NCBI GenBank assembly: GCA_009363875.1
Contig: CM018695.1
Span: forward strand, 46,371,935 to 46,435,934
Length of the DNA stretch: 64,000 bases
Direction of reading: 5' to 3'
Source: Mikania micrantha
Lineage: Eukaryota; Streptophyta; Magnoliopsida; Asterales; Asteraceae
Under the pieces are notes generated by a model. That model had not been told where the DNA came from, did no database searches, and saw only the letters and a program-made list of their open reading frames with translations. A program made the translations under genes and the position numbers. Positions 57,835 to 64,000 of this stretch are shown in pieces. Positions within the stretch are counted from its first letter, which is position 1. Each line of letters starts with the position of its first letter.

Positions 57835-59602
57835 TTGAGAAAACATGCATTTAAACCAAGTCAACACTAGGTTGGTGAGTTCATAAGTTTTGTAATTGAA
57901 AACCATTGCATTTATGTCAGTCATGTTCACAATGTTTCACACAAGTTGTATTGATAATTGATTTACATGTTTCACACAATTTCCACTCCATGGTTATATT
58001 TACAGATAATGTCTCATCCAGCCTAGCATGCTTATATATAGGGCATACGAAAGGGTCAAGCCCAGACGCCATCCCACCACATGCTCGACTGGATTTAACA
58101 CTACCTGTAATACAACGATGGATACCCATTTCATTTCACCCATGATTTCCCCGGTATGATTTTCCCAAAAATGAAAAAGAAAGAGATATAATTATCTCTG
58201 TTAGCCATTCCTTACGGAATAGCCCGGCATGTACGATAGACCAATAATTGAATAAAGAGACTTAATGATCTCTGTTAGCTATTCCTTGCGGATTAGCCCA
58301 GCATGTATAATAACCCAATAAATAAAGTAAGAGACGTAATCGTCTCTGTTAGCTATTCCTTACGGATTAGCCCGGCATGTAAGATATCATACTGGATATC
58401 TAGAGCGAAACTTAACAGTTTCTGTAGCTAATCATTACTGATTAGCCCGGCATGTAAGATATCATACTCGATATCCAGAGCGAAACTTAATAGTTTCTGT
58501 AGCTAATCATTACTGATTAGCCCGGCGTGTAAAATACCCATACAATTGAATAAAGAGACATAATTGCCTCTGTTAGCCATTCCTTACAGATTAGCCCGGC
58601 GTGTAAGATATCATACTCGACATCTAGAGCGGGACCTAGTAGTCCCTGTGACTGTCATTACTACCAAGTCTGGTGTGTAAGATATCATGCTCGATATCTA
58701 GGTAGGGACATAATAGTCCGAGTAGCTGTCCCCCTATCCAGCTCCGTGTGAAATGTCCTACTCATGATTCCTAGTTTGAGACGTAATAGTCTCAGTAGCT
58801 GTCATTACTGACTAGCCCGGTGTGTAAGATATCCTCGCACGATATCTCTTGGAATGAATACGTTCCCTGAACTCTATGAATTTTCCCTAGTTATAATGTT
58901 AGCACCTCTCGTGCTTGGCATGCTTTCATTAGATTACCCCCAATTCTTATGTTAAAATTTATGATTTACCAGACTGATCTATGGTTAGCGTAACCGGCAC
59001 ACTCTGACGGTTATAGGATGTGCTCTAAATTGAGTCTTAATAGATAATGATAGTATATGTGGGAATGCCATCTCGAATGTGTGTGCTCATAATATCCTCC
59101 TCGATATCACAAGTAATTGTCTCAATTGTTATCTCTATGTGGAGTGTTCTTAGTGACTTTAACAAAGTGTTATAAGAGCTAATCTTATGGCACGATGTTA
59201 GGAATGAGTGAATGATCTCGTTATCATGAAGTTTCATTATCCTGATTATCATTCTTGGTGTTTGTAGTTGTTATCAGCATGTTATCCCTTGGTTTTCCCC
59301 ATGGTTCTATCGTGTAAGAATAATAAACAGTTGTAAGATATATTCTTACAACTAGTATTATTCTAGTGTATGATTGAGTCAGGAAGCTATAATGGCATGT
59401 GTCTTCCTAGCTATCTCAGGTATGATATAATCAAACAAACAAGCATGTAATGATAAACGATAATAAAGATAAACAATTATTATCTAAATCGTGATATGAG
59501 TAATATGTTAATAAAAACTTTTAAGTAAATAAAAGTTTAGCATGTTTCTCAGCCCCGAGCTTTGAAATCAGTAAAGATTAGAAAAGGGGCATATGAACTC
59601 AC
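57835..59602 (-). other. Intron-like segment in element D LTR
   Basis: Minus strand CAAG|GTGAGTTCATATGCCCC begins it. At the other end the acceptor reads GCATGTTTTCTCAA, with AA where the other LTRs have AG, so this copy may have lost the 3' site. 1768 bp, with 360 bp left to the LTR end. Confidence 0.35.
58180..58850. repeat. About 75-bp tandem repeats in element D LTR
   Basis: ctgttagctattccttacgg and attagcccggcatgtaagat recur, with catgta landmarks near 58225, 58299, 58380, 58455, 58530 and 58605, and eroded copies to 58850. Period is 73-84 bp. Confidence 0.75.
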
Positions 59603-60104
59603 CTTGTTGTTGTAGGGTTGACTTAGCTTAAAAGAAGAAATGCACGCGCTCCTTGATTGTATTTGTTGTATGTTCACGATCCTGTATTGATTTCACGTTG
59701 TTTTCGACTCATAAGTATCACTTATTGTAATTTGTGCGTGTGTATGTGTTAGCCTGAAAATTGGCTAACACTCTTGAGTCACGGTCTTGGTCATTATTCG
59801 GCCCCGTTTACTAGTTACGGTTTTATATAATCCTTGATTCATTTGACTTAACACTTGAAATCATTTGCTAAACCATTCAAACTACATTGTTTTAGGTGTT
59901 GTGAATTTAAGTCCACAATCTTGTCAACTTGTAGTAACTTAGTTTGGTAATCTCGTGCGTGTTATCATAATTAACTAGTTTAATGTGTTAACTTTTCACG
60001 TTAACCTTGTGATCGGATGTGAGATTTATCTTGGGTCGAATAAATCATGAGGAGTCGTGTGGTGGTTCCGTGTACACCACGACCAGAGAACCTCCAACCT
60101 TCTA

Positions 60105-60515
60105 CGAGTCCGGCGAACCTTAAGGTTCGTTACAGCTGAGGTTCGTCGTTGGGTCTGCAGGTTCGGCTTCACTAGGTGGGTAGGATAAAGGTTCGCATGG
60201 AAGTTCACAGTGTCGGCCAAAGGTTCGGTCGTTGCATCATAGGTTCGCCGGAGTGGTTAAGGGTTTGATGATAAAGGTTTCGGCTGGAACAGTCAAAGGG
60301 TTCGTCCCATACAATGGTTCGGCACTATGGTAGGTTCGTGACAACACCCTAGGGTTCGCTGCATGGCATTAGGGTTCGGCCATGGTGGGGTTCGCTGCAA
60401 CTAAGAAGGTTCGACAAAGGCATGTAGGTTCGTGGTCCATAAATGGTTCGGTGATATCCCAAGGGTTCGTCTCATGCGTACACAGGTTCGTGAGACTCCT
60501 AAAGGTTCGGCCCCC
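60105..60515. repeat. GGTTCG-rich array in element D LTR
   Basis: About 18 copies of (A/G)GGTTCG in 410 bp, mainly followed by T, G or C then G/C. Sense CGAACC, as in A, C1 and C2. Confidence 0.65.
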
Positions 60516-60964
60516 ATTCCCCCATGCGCACAGCTCATCCCACGACCATGTCACATCTCCATCATCACCATTTTCATCGAGTAGAATGGTTCGAAGGTGG
60601 TTTTCGTTGTGGTGTCATGCAACCTGTGATTTTTGAAGGTGTGATGATTGTAGAAGTGAGCTTAGGACCGGTTTTGTGTGTGGATCGAACAACAAATCGA
60701 GAAAACCCTATTTTTCAGATCTTCTCTTGATCATACCTCCGTTTTGTCTTGTGAAAACTTCCGATCCTTTGTACTTCTATGTAGAGAACATCAAGAGCTT
60801 CGCGTGGGTTCAAGAATCATCGAATTTCGTTAACAAATGAAGGAGTTATGGACCTTGGAAGCTTGTTAATGGTGGTTTTGTTTTTAGAGAGAGAAAGTGA
60901 CGGGTTGAGAGCTTTAGAGAGAGAGAGTGGAAGGTGAGAAAATGAGGAGATAGGGTTCATTTAG

Positions 60965-60975
60965 AGTATTTATAC
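60965..60975 (-). promoter_or_regulatory. TATA box of element D LTR
   Basis: Minus strand ggtataaatac, about 1.4 kb upstream of the donor-like site. The low-complexity GAGAGA stretch downstream would be in the leader. Confidence 0.5.
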
Positions 60976-61644
60976 CCTGAGAGGGTTCGGATTTGTTTCG
61001 GTTGCTCCGTTTGTGTTTTCGTTACGTTTCCTGAACGTAACGCGTATTTTAAGTGCTTTAATTTTAGAAAGAGTTATTCTAATTATTTGATGAGTTTCAA
61101 AATTGTAAAACACTATTTATTTTATTAAATTAAAGTCGTTCGTGTCGTGTTTTCGTTGTCGTTTCGTCAGATCGTGTCACCATCGCACGTATTCGTTCGA
61201 ATCGTCATTCGAATGAACACGACGATGGTTTTGCTTTCCGAATTTTGTTTTCTACTTTCCAGTTATCATTTCAGAATGTTAAACTCACAGATATGTTTGT
61301 GTGAATCGTCACTCACGCAAACACACTGTTAGTTCGTTATTCTGAAACGACACTGCTACATTGTTTCAAATTGTATTTCCTCACTGTCGGACTCAACTAA
61401 ACATCCTGTTTTCACATTGTTTTCATACTGGTTTGTCGGCCATCGGATTCCTGTCATCTATGGATATCCGATCGCAACCGAATTGTTCTTGTTATTTGCT
61501 TGTTCACTGTTATTTCTCTTGTTTCGTTGTATTAATTGTACTTAGGTTTTCACCTAAATACATACAACTGTATTTACACACAGTAAACAGTGAAAGTACA
61601 CGCACCGTACGGACTTGCCGGACGGTTTGGCACTGGTTGTCACA

Positions 61645-61657
61645 GTCTCCCCTTGTT
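61645..61657 (-). other. Polypurine tract of element D
   Basis: Minus strand aacaaggggagac directly before the LTR start, matching the element B tract. Confidence 0.7.
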
Positions 61658-62249
61658 AAAGAAATTTCGTCCCGAAATTTAAGCGTCATTGTCGGGTACT
61701 ACTTTTTCTTTGTATAGGTGGGGGTGTTTTGATATCATGTGTTTCTTGGTATGTTAATTGTTCTCATTGAACCTAAGCTTTGTGTCTATTTATGAAATGA
61801 GCAGACTTAACCCGACTGCTTATGGTGATCCCATAATCATCGGATCCACTGGAAGTGTCGGGTAGCTTGGCATCTAAATCCATAGCCGTTTGTGTACACT
61901 TCCATCGTGGTATTTCGAGTTGTTACAACAATTTCCTGGTCCTTCGTGTTTGCTGTGATTCTCATACTCGCGTGTTATTTCCTGTCAGGAGAATCCTCTT
62001 GTTTCTCCCCTTGTTAGAATGGATTCGTATATTGTCTCTTAGGACAACATTGACGGATCAAATCGTGAATTTTCGTACCCAAGTAATGGGATTTATGAAT
62101 GCATTTCTGTTGTTCACTATAATGACATAAAAAAGGTTTTATCGGATTAGATGACTTCACCCCTTTCAGGGGGATAAGCATCCGTTCCGATGAGGGTATT
62201 GACCCCACTCGTGTTCATCGCTTTAAATTCCATGGTATGTGTTTGTTCA
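61658..62249 (-). pseudogene. Element D internal remnant with a scrap of integrase
   Basis: Sequence at about 61847-61905 (tccactggaagtgtcgggtagcttgg, split by small changes from element A 9597-9645) corresponds to the start of the integrase core. The rest does not match pol. So RT, RNase H and most of integrase were deleted, leaving about 600 bp. Confidence 0.5.
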
Positions 62250-63683
62250 CTAAAGGTGAGCGAACAGTAGGTTCATGTCATTTAGTGTAAAAGATATGCG
62301 AGTGTTGCCCCAATTGTGAGTAAGTTCTAAACTAACTCTGAATAGGCAACGATAATCTATGCTAGTATTAAATAATACAGCCGCAAAGATTTGGAATGAA
62401 AACGTACCGGTGTTGGCGTCAGTGTCTTGGCGAGCCGCTGCTGCTCCAATTTGGAATGCACGTTCCCTCGGTGCTGGCCCTCTTTGTAGCACCCTTTTTG
62501 GGCAGTCCTTCGCATAATGTCCTGGTTCCCCGCAGCTGTAGCAGGAAATGCGATCGTTGTGTACAGCGATATGTGCCACTGTTTGGTTAGTCCTGTGTTG
62601 TATTATTTGGTTCTTGCAGAATTTGGCCCAATGGCCCACTTTTCCACAATAAGTGCATTGCCTGCACCCTGTGTCAGGTTGATGATGATAGTTGCACTTA
62701 TTGCAGAATGGAGCCGTGCCAGAATAAGATCTGTGGTTCTGCGGTGGTTGTGTGAGCACAGCTTGGTTGGTAGCGGTGTTCGTTGCGAAATTCTTAACGA
62801 CCTTTCGTTTCTTGGTGGAGGGTTGCTCCTCAGTAGATTCAGACTCTTTCTTGAGTGCCCCAGAGGCAACCATCACATCTGTCATTGTTGATGAAAAGGT
62901 AACAGCCATTTCCATGGTTGTTGGATGAGCAGCAAGGATAAAACCTTGCATACAAGCCGGTAATCCCCTGATATACCGTTCAATTCTCTTTTCCAGTGTT
63001 GGCACTATATCCAGTGCCAATGATGCTAATTCGTGAAATCTTGTGGTGTAGGCCAGATGCCCATCACCAATCATAACAAGATTGAGTAACTCAGTCTCAA
63101 CCTTCTTGATTTCGTTCCTTGGGCAAAACTCTGCTCGCAGTATGGCCTTAAAGTCATCCCAAGGCATTGACAAGGCCTCATCCCTGCCTCTAGTATTAAC
63201 CTGAGCGTTCCACCAAGTCAACGCTCGCTTGTGAAGTGAACCCGCAGCGTGCTTCACTCTATACTGTTCCGGGCAGTTGCTGATTTCCAGAGTTGTCTCC
63301 ATCTTTTCGATCCATTGGATTAATCCAACGGCTCCCTCGCTGCCACTGAAGCTCGGTGGGTTGCAACCTACAAAGTTCTTGTAGGAGTAGTCCTGATGAT
63401 GCCTGGTATTTCCACTGCCCTCTCCAGACGAGTTGGCAACATTGCTATTGTTGCTATTGATTCTGTTCATCATATCAGGGATCACCTCCCTCAGTTGGCT
63501 TGTCAGTAGAGTGGCTAAAGCAATAGTAGCCGGATCCAACTCATGATCAAGCGGTGGCGGAGGAGGAGGTGGAGGTGGAGAAGGAGGTGGTGTTTGTGCC
63601 GGTGACTGTACTGGTGACGGTGTAGACGAGTGTGGAGCAGAATATTGGGGTGGTGGTACTGAAGGTTGCTTTCTTGGCGGCAT
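62250..63683 (-). CDS. Element D gag, long open frame with inactive protease stub
   Basis: Start chosen at 63683 (MPPRKQ), matching the MPPRR start in element A; an in-frame ATG lies 57 bp upstream. In order: a proline-rich N-terminus, LDPATIALATLLTSQL, KNFVGCNPPSFSG, GAVGLIQWIEK, RALTWWNAQV, RAEFCPRNEI, GLPACMQGFI, a basic KKRKVVKN stretch, a Cys/His part CNKCNYHH, and two full zinc knuckles CTYCGKVGHWAKFC and CYSCGEPGHYAKDC. The protease stub LFNTSID has Asn where the catalytic Asp should be, and then non-homologous sequence to the stop. About 477 codons without a stop is unusual in a window where every other retroelement gene is broken. It may still make capsid protein. Confidence 0.8.
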   Translation of the reverse strand: MPPRKQPSVPPPQYSAPHSSTPSPVQSPAQTPPPSPPPPPPPPPLDHELDPATIALATLLTSQLREVIPDMMNRINSNNSNVANSSGEGSGNTRHHQDYSYKNFVGCNPPSFSGSEGAVGLIQWIEKMETTLEISNCPEQYRVKHAAGSLHKRALTWWNAQVNTRGRDEALSMPWDDFKAILRAEFCPRNEIKKVETELLNLVMIGDGHLAYTTRFHELASLALDIVPTLEKRIERYIRGLPACMQGFILAAHPTTMEMAVTFSSTMTDVMVASGALKKESESTEEQPSTKKRKVVKNFATNTATNQAVLTQPPQNHRSYSGTAPFCNKCNYHHQPDTGCRQCTYCGKVGHWAKFCKNQIIQHRTNQTVAHIAVHNDRISCYSCGEPGHYAKDCPKRVLQRGPAPRERAFQIGAAAARQDTDANTGTFSFQIFAAVLFNTSIDYRCLFRVSLELTHNWGNTRISFTLNDMNLLFAHL

Positions 63684-63843
63684 TCTGATCATAACCAAAA
63701 GAAAATCGGTTAGTGCAGTGATCAGATGCAGAAAACACATGCAAATAGAATCCTATGTCATATGATATCTATATGAGGGTCCCTAGGTTATAGTCTAGGC
63801 CAAACCGTTCAAGTAACATGACCTATATTTCTCTATAACCATG

Positions 63844-63858
63844 GCTCTGATACCAATT
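63844..63858 (-). other. Primer-binding site of element D
   Basis: Minus strand attggtatcagagcc, next to the upstream LTR. Confidence 0.85.
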
Positions 63859-64000
63859 TTTCACACCCCGAGCTGGCGGGCTGGATCGACGTTCCCGCCG
63901 GGCGGAAGGTTCCCGGGGCAAGATATCGTTGTGATAATCGAATGATCAGATTGTTTACATAGCACATGATAAATAAAGGAGAAATGCTAACACATCCATG
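63859..64000 (-). repeat. Element D upstream LTR, first 142 bp on the plus strand
   Basis: ttcacaccccgagctggcgggctggatcg and following matches 57475 onward. The terminal TG is changed to TT. The rest lies outside the window. Confidence 0.85.

Larger units (their letters stand above)
57475..61644 (-). repeat. Element D downstream LTR
   Basis: Plus-strand TGTCACACCCCGAGCC to GGTTGTCACA, 4170 bp. It has a minus-strand TATA box (60965-60975), a GGTTCG array (60105-60515), a donor-like site at 59602, tandem repeats (58180-58850) and an acceptor-like site at 57835. The end shares a cgcacgtattcgttcgaatcg module (61193) with element A (8075, 19155). Confidence 0.85.
57475..64000 (-). mobile_element. 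Element D: gag-only gypsy element, right LTR cut by window end
   Basis: The downstream LTR is 57475-61644, the polypurine tract 61645-61657, a short internal part with gag 62250-63683, the primer site 63844-63858, and the upstream LTR starts at 63859 and runs out of the window. The internal region is only about 2.2 kb; almost all pol is absent. Left flank is cattt; the other flank lies outside, so the target duplication cannot be checked. Confidence 0.85.

Noticed and set aside
58180..58850. CRISPR-like array of direct repeats
   Set aside because: Units are about 75 bp with diverged copies and no unique spacers, in a plant LTR; it is a tandem repeat.
60382..60730. Plus-strand frames of 84 and 68 codons
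   Set aside because: Located in the element D LTR, on the strand opposite to element transcription, and built partly from the GGTTCG array.

Overview
This window is plant nuclear DNA. It holds one spliced host gene, a cytosolic nucleoside diphosphate kinase (exons between 22573 and 27703), set in layers of nested transposable elements. The retroelements are Ty3/gypsy chromovirus-like elements with very long LTRs (2.7-4.2 kb) and a Ty1/copia Sirevirus-like element with an extra region downstream of pol. Their style suggests a eudicot, probably a composite (Asteraceae); that last step is an inference from family resemblance, not a database match. I see no CRISPR array, operon, rRNA gene or convincing tRNA gene.

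Layout. 1-2639: 3' part of a chromovirus-type LTR with a 151-bp tandem repeat, abutting a broken NAM-associated-like gene tail (2640-3055). 3668-5874: LTR-type fragments. 5875-19608: a complete-ended but pseudogenised gypsy element on the minus strand (element A), whose gag is split by a solo LTR (C1, 12513-16016, TSD CCCCA). 19609-22482: non-coding, with a cluster of hairpin-like 21-mers. 22573-27703: the kinase gene; its second intron contains a hAT-like element that in turn holds a MULE-type MITE with a perfect 9-bp TSD and a second MITE. 27985-31502: small repeats, including two Helitron-like copies. 31890-34068: decayed copia pol and a gypsy LTR-end fragment. 34069-57474: a Sirevirus-like copia element in pieces. 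A solo LTR (C2, 34566-38197, TSD CAACA) sits in its 5' LTR, a full gypsy element (B, 40636-51061, TSD AAGAG) splits its gag, and gypsy element D (from 57475 past the window end) cuts its env-like region. Element D keeps a long open gag frame but has lost nearly all of pol.

How parts relate. All gypsy-type LTRs here (A, B, C1, C2, D and the left-edge LTR) end in GGGGTG(T/C)(G/T)ACA-like sequence. Read in the element's sense, each carries the same pair of splice-like motifs: a donor-like AG|GTGAGTTC (GTGCGT at the left edge) and an acceptor-like pyrimidine stretch ending in TTTC(T)(C)AG, 290-392 bp before the LTR end. The distance between them ranges from 60 bp to about 1.8 kb. I think a conserved leader intron carried inside the LTR is the most interesting inference in the window. 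The variable interior carries family-specific tandem repeats, and CGAACC-rich arrays (A, C, D) or GGTACGCG palindrome arrays (B type) lie upstream.

All boundaries, TSDs and motifs were read by eye. LTR identities, insertion ages and clade names need alignment to confirm.
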